Shown here: piece after piece, positions 1-6,375 of the stretch | How the letters are laid out: every line of letters starts with the position of its first letter | Position numbering within the stretch: the first letter of the stretch is position 1 | Source: Methylophilaceae bacterium | Lineage (GTDB): Bacteria > Pseudomonadota > Gammaproteobacteria > Burkholderiales > Methylophilaceae | Assembly (NCBI GenBank): GCA_017880825.1 | Contig: JADGRN010000023.1 | Span: 1-13,285, forward strand | DNA: 13,285 nt | Direction: 5' to 3' | Made by a program: the position numbers and the translations under genes | The notes under the pieces: generated by a model | What the model was told of the DNA's origin: nothing | Database searches by the model: none | The model's input: only the letters and a program-made list of their open reading frames with translations

Positions 1-549
1 CGGCACGACATCGGCGCCATGCAACGCTACCAAGGCGTGAACGGGGCGCACGAAATTGACGCTGCTCCAGCCATCAGCCAATTGGTAGGTCATCACCTTG
101 GGGATAGGCAGCTTGGCTAGCGTTTCTTCCAGCGCTTTTTGCAAGCCATCGGCCAGGGTTGCGCCGGGGGAGATGGCATCCAAAAACAGCACATCGGTTT
201 TGCCGTCATGCTCTCGCTTGAGTTGCGGCACCACGCTGGCGTCTGCGCCCAAGGCGGTCAGCTTTTTGATGAGGGCGGGTGTGGCTTGGCCATTGGCATC
301 CAGCCCCACTGCGACCGGCATGAGTTTTTGCGAAACTGGCTTGTCGGCCGCTTTATCAGCAACCTGTGTGATGTGTGCTGCCAGACGTCGAGGCGTGGCG
401 TAAGGCGTAATGCTTGCGTCAGCCGCAGCCAGGCCCTGTGCCTTAAGGCTATCGGCTAATAGGCTGGCAAAGGCTTCGCCCAGTTTTTTCAATGCTTTTG
501 GTGGTAGTTCCTCGACGAACAGTTCGACAAGCAGATTTTTATTGCTCAT
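1..549 (-). CDS. glyS: Glycyl-tRNA synthetase beta subunit, N-terminal part (runs off the window)
   Basis: Reading leftward from the ATG at 549, an open frame of 183 codons continues without a stop to the window edge. It begins MSNKNLLVELFVEELPPKAL, the typical GlyS start, and includes the conserved stretches TPRRLAAHI and WSSVNFVRPVHALVAL. The beta subunit of the bacterial alpha2beta2 enzyme helps bind tRNA-Gly and is needed for charging glycine in the cytoplasm. Family members are about 690-720 residues, so only about a quarter is visible here. The start lies 2 nt past the glyQ stop, with an AAGAAGG ribosome-binding sequence inside the glyQ tail, so the two subunits are probably translationally coupled. 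Identification is from the N-terminal family pattern and the glyQ-glyS order. Confidence 0.95.
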   Translation of the reverse strand, partial: MSNKNLLVELFVEELPPKALKKLGEAFASLLADSLKAQGLAAADASITPYATPRRLAAHITQVADKAADKPVSQKLMPVAVGLDANGQATPALIKKLTALGADASVVPQLKREHDGKTDVLFLDAISPGATLADGLQKALEETLAKLPIPKVMTYQLADGWSSVNFVRPVHALVALHGADVVP

Positions 550-551
550 GC

Positions 552-1472
552 TCAAGCTGCCTTCTTGTTGTTGATTTGTGCGAGCACTTGCCCTGCAAGT
601 TCAGGGTTTGCCATCGGGAAGCCAAGTCTGGCGCGACTTTCCAGGTAGCTTTGCGCCACGGCGCGCGCCAGGTTGCGGATGCGGCCGATGTAACCAGCGC
701 GTTCGGTGACGCTGATGGCGCCGCGCGCATCCAGCAGGTTGAAGGTGTGGGCGGCTTTGAGCACTTGTTCGTAAGCTGGTAGCGCGAGCTGGTTTTGCAT
801 CAGGTGCTGCGCTTCTTTTTCATGGCTGGAGAAAGCGCCAAGCAGGAACTCGACATCGCTGTGCTCGAAGTTGTAGGCGGATTGCTCTTTTTCGTTTTGC
901 AGGTAAACATCGCGATAAGTCAGGCCTTCAGTCCAAGTCAGGTCAAACACATTTTCCACGCCTTGCAGATACATGGCGAGGCGTTCCAGGCCGTAGGTGA
1001 TTTCACCCGTAATCGGCTTGCAGTCGATGCCGCCAACTTGCTGGAAATAGGTGAACTGCGTGACTTCCATGCCGTTGAGCCAGACTTCCCAGCCCAAGCC
1101 CCACGCGCCCAGGGTCGGGTTTTCCCAGTCGTCCTCGACAAAACGGATGTCATTTTTCTTGAGGTCGAAGCCCAGTGCTTCAAGCGAGCCGAGATACAGT
1201 TCCAGGATATCGGCAGGTGCCGGTTTCAGCACGACCTGGTATTGGTAGTAATGCTGCAAGCGGTTGGGGTTTTCGCCGTAGCGGCCATCCTTGGGGCGGC
1301 GGCTGGGCTGCACGTAAGCGGCTTTCCACGGCTCCGGGCCTAACGAGCGCAGAAAAGTGGCGGTATGCGAAGTGCCGGCGCCGACTTCCATGTCGTAGGG
1401 TTGCAGCAGGGCGCAGCCTTGCTTATCCCAATATTGCTGGAGAGTTAAAATAATCTGCTGAAACGTGAGCAT
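552..1472 (-). CDS. glyQ: Glycyl-tRNA synthetase alpha subunit
   Basis: A 306-residue protein of normal family length. It is the catalytic class II aminoacyl-tRNA synthetase subunit that makes glycyl-adenylate and, with GlyS, charges tRNA-Gly. Visible hallmarks are [21 protein letters not shown] (about residues 28-48), the motif 2 region [20 protein letters not shown] (54-73), [20 protein letters not shown] (116-135) and the motif 3-like [17 protein letters not shown] (156-172). The start [20 protein letters not shown] matches the usual N-terminus, although no strong ribosome-binding sequence precedes the ATG. It lies 35 nt downstream of lnt on the same strand and 2 nt before glyS, so one transcript is likely. 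Nothing appears truncated or atypical. Confidence 0.98.
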   Translation of the reverse strand: MLTFQQIILTLQQYWDKQGCALLQPYDMEVGAGTSHTATFLRSLGPEPWKAAYVQPSRRPKDGRYGENPNRLQHYYQYQVVLKPAPADILELYLGSLEALGFDLKKNDIRFVEDDWENPTLGAWGLGWEVWLNGMEVTQFTYFQQVGGIDCKPITGEITYGLERLAMYLQGVENVFDLTWTEGLTYRDVYLQNEKEQSAYNFEHSDVEFLLGAFSSHEKEAQHLMQNQLALPAYEQVLKAAHTFNLLDARGAISVTERAGYIGRIRNLARAVAQSYLESRARLGFPMANPELAGQVLAQINNKKAA

Positions 1473-1507
1473 GAGTTTGGCTTAGTGGCTTGCAAAAGGG
1501 CTTGATT

Positions 1508-2980
1508 TTACTTCTTTTTACGCCCCCACAAAAGGGTAACCGCAAGCACGCAAAATATAATGACCGGCCAGTTGCCCCAGCTTACATAAGGCGTAGTGCC
1601 GGTGTAGCCCTGGGCCTCGCCTTTGAGAATGATGGTGGCGAAATGCGGCGCATGCGCCAGCATATTGCCGTGGGGGTCGATAATCGCCGTAGCGCCGGTG
1701 TTGGTGGCGCGCAGCATCATGCGGCCGGTTTCCAGCGCACGCGTTTGCGAGATCTGCAAATGCTGGTCGGCAGCCAGTGATTTGCCATACCAGGCGTCGT
1801 TGCTGGCATTGACCAGCAGGGTGGCTTGCGGCAACTGGCGGATGATTTCTTCGCCAAATACATCCTCGTAGCAAATATTGACGGCCACCTGCTGGCCAGC
1901 GATTTGCAGCGGCTTTTGATCCAGACCGCCGCGCGCCAGGTCGGTGAGCGGGATATTGAGCCAGTCGCGGTAAATCCAGCCAAAAATGCCTTTGAGCGGT
2001 ATGAATTCGCCAAACGGCACCAGATGCGATTTACGATAGGTTTGCGTAGGGGCGCTGCCATAGCTCAGCATGCTGTTGTAGTACTGTTCGTTTTCCAGTT
2101 CCACAGCGCCGACCAGCAGATCGCCAAGGTTTTGTTGGGCCAATGTCTTTAGCTGATTGAGATAGTCTGCGGGTACTTCTTTGGTCAGCATGGGCAAGGC
2201 GGTTTCCGGCAGCACGGTGAGCTGCGCGTTGCTCTGGCGTGCGAGCTGCAAGTAGCTGTCCAATGTACGCTGCGCTACCTCTGGCTGCCACTTCATGTCT
2301 TGCGCGATATTGCCTTGTAGCAAAGCAACCGAGAAAGGTGCGCCGACTGGTTTAGTCCACTCAATGAGCTTGAGCAGGCTGCCAGCAACCCATAATGTGA
2401 TGAGCGCCAGCAGCACTTTGCGCCGCATCGACTTTTTTACCAGCAAGGTAAGCAGGCTGGCTGCAAGCGCTGTAACCAGAGACACGCCATAAACGCCGAA
2501 TACCGGCGCAACCCCTGCCAGCGGGCTGTAAGGCACCTGTGAATAGCCCAAGATCAGCCAGGGGAAGCCGGTAAATATCCAGTTGCGTACCCATTCGAAT
2601 AACACCCACAGCATGGGCGCGCCGATCGCCGGGGCAGCTATCTGCTTGCTTAACCAGCCCGCTCCGGCTGCAGATAAAGAAAGAAATGCGCATAGGGCCA
2701 GCGTGGAAAAAGCCGCCATAAGTAATGGCATACCGCCAAAATCATGCAGGCTGATGTAAATCCAGGGGATTCCGGCACCCAAAAGCCCCAGGCCAAAAGC
2801 GTAGCCCAGCCATGCTGCCTGTTTTGCACTTTCGCATTTGCTCCAATAATGAAACAGCAGCGCGAGAGTGATGATGGGAATAGGGTAGAGGTAGAACGGG
2901 GCAAATCCTGCGACCGAAATAGCACCCAGTGCGACAGCAATCAATAGTGCCAGGCGTGAGTTTGGGAGTGGATAGCGCAA
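1508..2980 (-). CDS. lnt: Apolipoprotein N-acyltransferase, TTG start
   Basis: A 490-residue inner-membrane enzyme that transfers the third acyl chain from phospholipid to the N-terminal cysteine of apolipoproteins, the last step of lipoprotein maturation in Gram-negative bacteria. The N-terminal ~200 residues hold several hydrophobic membrane segments. The nitrilase-like periplasmic domain follows, and a last membrane segment lies near 471-485 before a GRKKK tail. The catalytic triad is recognisable: E259 (LTVLPETALP), K317 (TYRKSHLVPFGEFIP) and C370 (VNICYEDVF), matching the E. coli E267/K335/C387 pattern. The start codon is TTG; AGGAAA lies 5 nt upstream and no in-frame ATG occurs before residue 84, so TTG is favoured. 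It usually follows corC directly; here mscL and a small gene separate them, so it appears to have its own promoter. Confidence 0.97.
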   Translation of the reverse strand: MRYPLPNSRLALLIAVALGAISVAGFAPFYLYPIPIITLALLFHYWSKCESAKQAAWLGYAFGLGLLGAGIPWIYISLHDFGGMPLLMAAFSTLALCAFLSLSAAGAGWLSKQIAAPAIGAPMLWVLFEWVRNWIFTGFPWLILGYSQVPYSPLAGVAPVFGVYGVSLVTALAASLLTLLVKKSMRRKVLLALITLWVAGSLLKLIEWTKPVGAPFSVALLQGNIAQDMKWQPEVAQRTLDSYLQLARQSNAQLTVLPETALPMLTKEVPADYLNQLKTLAQQNLGDLLVGAVELENEQYYNSMLSYGSAPTQTYRKSHLVPFGEFIPLKGIFGWIYRDWLNIPLTDLARGGLDQKPLQIAGQQVAVNICYEDVFGEEIIRQLPQATLLVNASNDAWYGKSLAADQHLQISQTRALETGRMMLRATNTGATAIIDPHGNMLAHAPHFATIILKGEAQGYTGTTPYVSWGNWPVIIFCVLAVTLLWGRKKK

Positions 2981-2985
2981 GGGAA

Positions 2986-2991
2986 TTTCCT
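2986..2991 (-). promoter_or_regulatory. Ribosome binding site deciding the lnt TTG start
   Basis: On the minus strand AGGAAA is followed by TTCCC and then TTG. This is a good Shine-Dalgarno match at normal spacing, and it is the main support for the TTG codon at 2980 as the lnt start. Confidence 0.6.
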
Positions 2992-3014
2992 AGACGGGCA
3001 ATTAAACTTTTTGC

Positions 3015-3020
3015 ATTATA
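3015..3020 (-). promoter_or_regulatory. Possible -10 element of a lnt-glyQ-glyS promoter
   Basis: The minus strand has a perfect TATAAT here, 34 nt before the lnt start codon. The expected -35 position (about 17 nt further upstream, just inside the hairpin at 3032-3056) has no good match to TTGACA, so this is only a candidate. It would place transcription start near 3008 with a leader of under 30 nt carrying the AGGAAA site. Confidence 0.35.
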
Positions 3021-3031
3021 GCGATTGCGGG

Positions 3032-3056
3032 TAGGGCTATGTGTTTGTTAGCCCTA
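3032..3056. repeat. Perfect 8 bp inverted repeat between lnt and mscL
   Basis: TAGGGCTA (3032-3039) and TAGCCCTA (3049-3056) form perfect arms around a 9 nt spacer in the region between the divergent genes lnt and mscL. Only three T residues follow on the plus strand, so it is a poor intrinsic terminator. It overlaps the place where the lnt -35 box would be, so an operator or a hairpin in one of the leaders is possible. Its function is not known. Confidence 0.5.
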
Positions 3057-3071
3057 TTTCGCCAGAATGGT

Positions 3072-3104
3072 TTGGCATGCGAGTATTGATTAATTATAAG
3101 GGGG
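3072..3104 (+). promoter_or_regulatory. Possible mscL promoter and ribosome binding site
   Basis: TTGGCA (3072-3077), a 17 nt spacer and TATAAG (3095-3100) make a good sigma-70 match. A strong AAGGGGG ribosome-binding sequence (3098-3104) lies 4 nt before the mscL ATG and overlaps the -10. Both cannot act in the same transcript: starting from this promoter would give an almost leaderless mRNA without the ribosome site. Either the promoter match is fortuitous and transcription starts further upstream, or a short leader is used. The ribosome site is the firmer of the two. Confidence 0.35.
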
Positions 3105-3108
3105 CAGC

Positions 3109-3549
3109 ATGCTTAAAGAATTCCGAGAGTTCGCCATGCGTGGCAATGTCATCGATATGGCGGTTGGTATCATTATCGGCGCGGCGTTTGGCGCGATTGT
3201 TAAATCATTGGTGGATGATGTCATTATGCCGCCGATGGGGTTGCTGCTGGGTAATGCGGATTTCAGCAATATGTTTATCGTGCTGAAAGAAGGCGCTAAG
3301 GCAGCGCCATATGCTTCTGTTGCGGCGGCAAAAGAGGCGGGTGCAGTGACCTTGAATTACGGTCTTTTAGTTAACGCCGTGGTGAGTTTTACCATCGTAG
3401 CTTTTGCCGTATTCCTTTTGATACGCACCATCAATCGCCTGCAGCATGAAAAAGCCCCTGCTGATCCCACCACTAAAGACTGCCCGCGTTGTTACACTAC
3501 TATCCCGATTAAGGCCACGCGTTGCCCAAATTGCACCACAGATATTTAA
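3109..3549 (+). CDS. mscL: Large-conductance mechanosensitive channel with C-terminal zinc-ribbon-like tail
   Basis: A 146-residue inner-membrane channel that opens under membrane tension to release solutes during hypo-osmotic shock. The N-terminus MLKEFREFAMRGNVIDMAVG and the first membrane helix IIIGAAFGAIVKSLVDDVIMP (about 15-41) are the MscL signature. A periplasmic loop (about 45-80) and a second helix (about 85-106, LLVNAVVSFTIVAFAVFLLI) follow. The cytoplasmic tail ends in CPRC (C125, C128) and CPNC (C139, C142), a four-cysteine pattern expected to bind zinc; E. coli MscL lacks it, but I recall it in other family members. The start is fixed by AAGGGGG 4 nt upstream. The gene is transcribed away from lnt and stands alone between two minus-strand units, ending at a bidirectional hairpin. 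Confidence 0.97.
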   Translation: MLKEFREFAMRGNVIDMAVGIIIGAAFGAIVKSLVDDVIMPPMGLLLGNADFSNMFIVLKEGAKAAPYASVAAAKEAGAVTLNYGLLVNAVVSFTIVAFAVFLLIRTINRLQHEKAPADPTTKDCPRCYTTIPIKATRCPNCTTDI

Positions 3550-3584
3550 CACAATAGCTGGGGTTGAATATTTGAAATTGAAAT

Positions 3585-3612
3585 AAAAAGGACGACATCG
3601 GCCGCCCTTTTT
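3585..3612. terminator. Bidirectional intrinsic terminator between mscL and the small exported gene
   Basis: AAAAAGG (3585-3591) pairs with CCTTTTT (3606-3612). Inside, one A/C mismatch is followed by CG/CG around an 8 nt loop. The A-tract on one side and T-tract on the other give a hairpin followed by a U-run on both strands. This fits termination of mscL (stop at 3549) from the left and of the minus-strand gene ending at 3630 from the right. Confidence 0.7.
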
Positions 3613-3629
3613 CCTGAGCATTAAACAGC

Positions 3630-3995
3630 CTACAAATCAGGTTCTCTGCTGGGTCTTGATTTGACGACTGTATCCGGCGTGTCTTCACCATCGTTATTCA
3701 TGAAAACTACCGTGACAACTTTATCACCGACAAAATCAAGCTCTGTCGTTGGATAATAGGCGCCATCATCAGTTGTATTGACGAAGTGGTAGTGCCAGAC
3801 CGAAGCTATCACTTCGTTAGAGTCATCGGTGATATCACTTTTTTTGCTGGGCTCACCAAACTGTTCAACTATGGCCGCTTTGTCATATGAATAGATGTTG
3901 TCGACAAAGGTGTGTTCGTCGGTGGGGATTTCTGCAGGCGCAGCAAGAGCCGGGCCGGCCAAAGCCAGCAAAGAAGCCAGGATTAGAGTTTTCAT
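3630..3995 (-). CDS. Small exported protein, possibly BamE/SmpA-like fold (unrecognised)
   Basis: I do not recognise this gene by name. The ATG at 3995 gives 121 residues: a signal peptide MKTLILASLLALAGPALA (cleavage expected after A18, no lipobox cysteine) and a mature acidic domain of about 100 residues. A GTG 9 nt upstream (4004) would also be in frame, but AGGGG sits 8 nt before the ATG and overlaps that GTG, so the ATG is preferred. Residues 36-98 read YSYDKAAIVEQFGEPSKKSD, then SVWHYHF, then ELDFVGDKVVTVVF. This resembles the 'helix - GxP - W.Y - F..gkV' layout of SmpA/BamE-type periplasmic domains, which is inference only. It lies between mscL and corC, converges on mscL, and is preceded by a perfect hairpin (4022-4040). 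It probably acts in the periplasm; substrate or partner cannot be inferred. Confidence 0.75.
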   Translation of the reverse strand: MKTLILASLLALAGPALAAPAEIPTDEHTFVDNIYSYDKAAIVEQFGEPSKKSDITDDSNEVIASVWHYHFVNTTDDGAYYPTTELDFVGDKVVTVVFMNNDGEDTPDTVVKSRPSREPDL

Positions 3996-4003
3996 ATTTA
4001 GCA

Positions 4004-4008
4004 CCCCT
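4004..4008 (-). promoter_or_regulatory. Ribosome binding site deciding the small exported gene's ATG
   Basis: AGGGG on the minus strand lies 8 nt before the ATG at 3995 and overlaps the alternative GTG codon at 4004. This argues for the shorter form, which begins exactly at the signal peptide. Confidence 0.6.
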
Positions 4009-4021
4009 AAAAATAGAGTAT

Positions 4022-4040
4022 TCCTACTGTTTCAGTAGGA
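4022..4040. repeat. Perfect 8 bp hairpin with a 3 nt loop downstream of corC
   Basis: TCCTACTG-TTT-CAGTAGGA is a perfect inverted repeat between the corC stop (4096) and the start of the small exported gene (3995). On the minus strand the next bases are AATACTCTATTTTT, so the U-rich stretch begins only about 9 nt after the stem. It could be an imperfect terminator of the miaB-corC operon, or a leader hairpin or operator of the small gene. The sequence does not decide between these. Confidence 0.55.
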
Positions 4041-4070
4041 TATTTTGCGCCTGTATTAGTTCCCTGCCAT

Positions 4071-4094
4071 CTAAATCCAGTTTCGGCTAAATCC
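4071..4094. repeat. 8 bp direct repeat CTAAATCC next to the corC stop
   Basis: CTAAATCC occurs at 4071-4078 and again at 4087-4094, 16 bp apart, immediately after the corC stop. The spacing could suit tandem binding of a regulator upstream of the small exported gene. The repeat is short and could be chance. Confidence 0.3.
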
Positions 4095-4095
4095 G

Positions 4096-4935
4096 TTATT
4101 CCTCGACTTGCTCTGCTTCCGGTAAGCGCTCCACCAGAAGCGAATGTAGGCGTCTGCTGTCAGCACGCAACACCACAAAACTCAAATTATCAAAAGTAAT
4201 TTGCGTGCCGCGTTTTGGTAAATGCCCCAGCTTGCTGACGACTAGTCCACCAATTGTAGAGAATTCTTCATCACTGAAATTGGTGCCTAAAGCCTCGTTG
4301 AAATCGGCAATTTCCGTTAGCGCTTTGACCCGATAGCGGCCATTGCTGTCGCGGATGATGTTGTCTTCGGTTTCGTCGAAATCGTATTCGTCCTCGATGT
4401 CGCCGACGATTTGTTCCAGTACGTCTTCAATCGTCACCATGCCCGCTACGCCACCATATTCGTCGACCACGATAGCGATATGGTTGCGGTTGCTGCGGAA
4501 TTCCTTGAGCAACACATTGAGGCGTTTGGCTTCAGGGATGAACACCGCCGGGCGCAGCATGTCACGCACATTGAAATCCTCACCGGCGTAATAGCGCAAC
4601 AAATCCTTGGCCAACAGGATGCCGACGATGTCGTCCTTGTTTTCGTCGATCACCGGGAAGCGTGAGTGGGCAGTTTCGATCACGAAGGGAATGAACTTTT
4701 CCGGTGCATCGGTGATGTCGATGACGTCCATTTGTGAACGCGGTATCATCACATCGCGCACCTGCATCTCCGAAACCTGCAGCACGCCTTCTATCATGGC
4801 CAGCGCATCGGCATCCAGCAAGTTTTTTTCATAAGCAGAGTGCAACAGCTCAATGAGCTGCTCACGATCTTCCGGCTCGCGCAATAATAGCGTACTGAGG
4901 CGTTCCAGCCAGCGTGGTTTGTCGGTTTCAGCCAT
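4096..4935 (-). CDS. corC: CorC/YbeX family CBS-domain protein
   Basis: A 279-residue cytoplasmic protein of the CorC/YbeX family. Two CBS domains sit at about residues 60-118 (from VRDVMIPRSQMDVI) and 126-183 (MLRPAVFIPEAKRLNVLL, then VVDEYGGVAGMVTIEDVLEQ). A CorC/HlyC transporter-associated domain follows at about 198-272 (RVKALTEIADFNEALGTNF, FSTIGGLVVSKLGHLPKRG). There is no membrane domain, as in YbeX. The family has been linked to magnesium/cobalt efflux in Salmonella and to ribosome maturation in E. coli; the exact reaction is not settled. The start overlaps the end of ybeY by 8 nt, which indicates translational coupling at the end of the miaB-phoH-ybeY-corC operon. The usual next gene, lnt, is separated from it by about 1.1 kb. 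Confidence 0.95.
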   Translation of the reverse strand: MAETDKPRWLERLSTLLLREPEDREQLIELLHSAYEKNLLDADALAMIEGVLQVSEMQVRDVMIPRSQMDVIDITDAPEKFIPFVIETAHSRFPVIDENKDDIVGILLAKDLLRYYAGEDFNVRDMLRPAVFIPEAKRLNVLLKEFRSNRNHIAIVVDEYGGVAGMVTIEDVLEQIVGDIEDEYDFDETEDNIIRDSNGRYRVKALTEIADFNEALGTNFSDEEFSTIGGLVVSKLGHLPKRGTQITFDNLSFVVLRADSRRLHSLLVERLPEAEQVEE

Positions 4936-5386
4936 GTTGAGCGGCTTCCTTCTCGCTTAAATAGGGGTCAGGGTAGCCCAATTGCATGACAATTTCAGTC
5001 TCCAGTGTTTCCATCAATTCAGCTTGTGCCTCGATTTCATGGTCGTAGCCATGTAAATGTAATACGCCATGTACCGTCAGCTGGGCAAAGTGCGCCTCTG
5101 GCGTTTTGTTTTGTTCCTGTGCTTCACGCATCACCACAGGCGCGCAGAACACGATATCGCCTATCAAATGCGGTTCTTCACTCAAGCAAAAAGTCAGCAC
5201 ATTGGTGGCGTAGTCTTTGCCGCGATATTCACGGTTCAAGTCACGGGCTTCTGCTTCATCCACTATACGCAAAGCAATTTCAGCATCTATCCTGAGCGCG
5301 CTATTCGCCCATTTTCGGAACTGCTGTTTAGTCGGTAAGTCTTGGACTACGCTTGCATATTGCACTGCCAGTGAGAGCTTAGCCAT
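4928..5386 (-). CDS. ybeY: Endoribonuclease YbeY, rRNA maturation and ribosome quality control
   Basis: A 152-residue protein of normal length. YbeY is a zinc-dependent endoribonuclease involved in 16S rRNA 3' end processing and late 30S quality control in the cytoplasm. The metal-binding motif H-x3-H-x5-H is intact in HGVLHLHGYDH (H106, H110, H116). The conserved NREYRGKDYATNVLTFCL segment (about 51-68) and IGDIVFC (75-81) are also present. The ATG at 5386 shares one base with the phoH stop (TGATG), and the 3' end overlaps corC by 8 nt, so it is translated from the same message as both neighbours. YbeY and YbeZ (PhoH) are reported to work together, consistent with this coupling. Confidence 0.97.
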   Translation of the reverse strand: MAKLSLAVQYASVVQDLPTKQQFRKWANSALRIDAEIALRIVDEAEARDLNREYRGKDYATNVLTFCLSEEPHLIGDIVFCAPVVMREAQEQNKTPEAHFAQLTVHGVLHLHGYDHEIEAQAELMETLETEIVMQLGYPDPYLSEKEAAQHG

Positions 5387-6375
5387 CAGCTTTTGGAATT
5401 TTTGTGCTCAAGCTCCGGATGCGCTTGGTCATATTGTTCGTAGGCATTGATGATTTTTTGCACTAGCGGGTGCCGCACCACATCTTCAGACAAAAAATGC
5501 GTCATGGCAATGCCGCGCACGTCTTTCAGCACCTGTTTGGCTTCTACCAAGCCGCTTTTTTGGCCACGACCCAGGTCGGTCTGCGTGATGTCGCCGGTAA
5601 TCACTGCTTTTGTGCCGAAACCAATGCGCGTCAAAAACATCTTCATCTGCTCCGGCGTGGTGTTCTGCGCCTCGTCCAGGATGATAAAACTTTGGTTCAG
5701 CGTGCGACCACGCATATACGCCAGCGGGGCAACTTCAATCGCACCGCGCTCGAACATTTTATTCACCGCATCAAAACCCGCCAGGTCATACAGCGCGTCG
5801 TACAGCGGGCGTAGATAGGGGTCAACCTTTTGCGCCAGATCGCCGGGCAAGAAACCCAGACTCTCACCGGCCTCGACTGCAGGACGCACCAGAACGATGC
5901 GTTTAACCAGATCGCGCGTTAATGCATCTACCGCGCTGGCAACCGCCAGATAGGTTTTCCCGGTACCGGCCGGGCCGATGCCGAAAGTGATGTCGAATTC
6001 CTGAATCTGCTGCAGATATTCCACCTGGCGCGGCGTGCGGCCATGCAGTTCCTTACGCCGCGTCATCAGTACCGGCATGGCGCCGCTAGTGATGGTTCCC
6101 GGATTAAGCTTGTCCAGCTCTACCAGCCCCAGCTGGATTTCTTCAAGGTCGATTGGGTTTTTGGCACGCGCATAGAAATTTTCCAGCAATTGCGCAGCTC
6201 GCTGCATATTTTGTTTTTCGCCTGATAGCTTAAAACGCGCACCACGACGCGCGATGCCCACATCCAGCGCATCCTCGATTTGCTTGAGGTTTTCGTCCAA
6301 CGCGCCGCACAGGTTAGCCAGGCAGTTGTTGTCTTCGGGATTTAATGTGATTTCCAAAAATAGCTCTCTATGCAA
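5386..6375 (-). CDS. ybeZ: PhoH-like ATPase YbeZ, non-ATG start
   Basis: A protein of up to 329 residues. The N-terminal ~80 residues are the usual YbeZ extension, and the PhoH ATPase domain has an intact Walker A GPAGTGKT (134-141) and Walker B IILDEAQN (231-238). Other family marks are [31 protein letters not shown] and [11 protein letters not shown]. YbeZ is an ATPase that works with YbeY in RNA metabolism. The first start is TTG at 6375, inside the miaB tail (8 nt overlap). A second in-frame TTG at 6357 (residue 7), preceded by AGAGAG, is about as plausible, and no ATG occurs until residue 57. The family N-terminus (…EITLNPEDN) fits either. Use of TTG in a coupled overlap may keep its yield below that of miaB. 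Confidence 0.95.
   Translation of the reverse strand: MHRELFLEITLNPEDNNCLANLCGALDENLKQIEDALDVGIARRGARFKLSGEKQNMQRAAQLLENFYARAKNPIDLEEIQLGLVELDKLNPGTITSGAMPVLMTRRKELHGRTPRQVEYLQQIQEFDITFGIGPAGTGKTYLAVASAVDALTRDLVKRIVLVRPAVEAGESLGFLPGDLAQKVDPYLRPLYDALYDLAGFDAVNKMFERGAIEVAPLAYMRGRTLNQSFIILDEAQNTTPEQMKMFLTRIGFGTKAVITGDITQTDLGRGQKSGLVEAKQVLKDVRGIAMTHFLSEDVVRHPLVQKIINAYEQYDQAHPELEHKNSKS

Noticed and set aside
795..1343. 182-codon plus-strand ORF opposite glyQ
   Set aside because: It is an antisense shadow of glyQ, which is certain from its motifs. The translated product has no domain and there is no ribosome site.
3072..3091. Sigma-54 type promoter in front of mscL (TTGGCA followed by TTGA)
   Set aside because: The GG to GC spacing and the downstream TTGC element of the -24/-12 consensus are not met.
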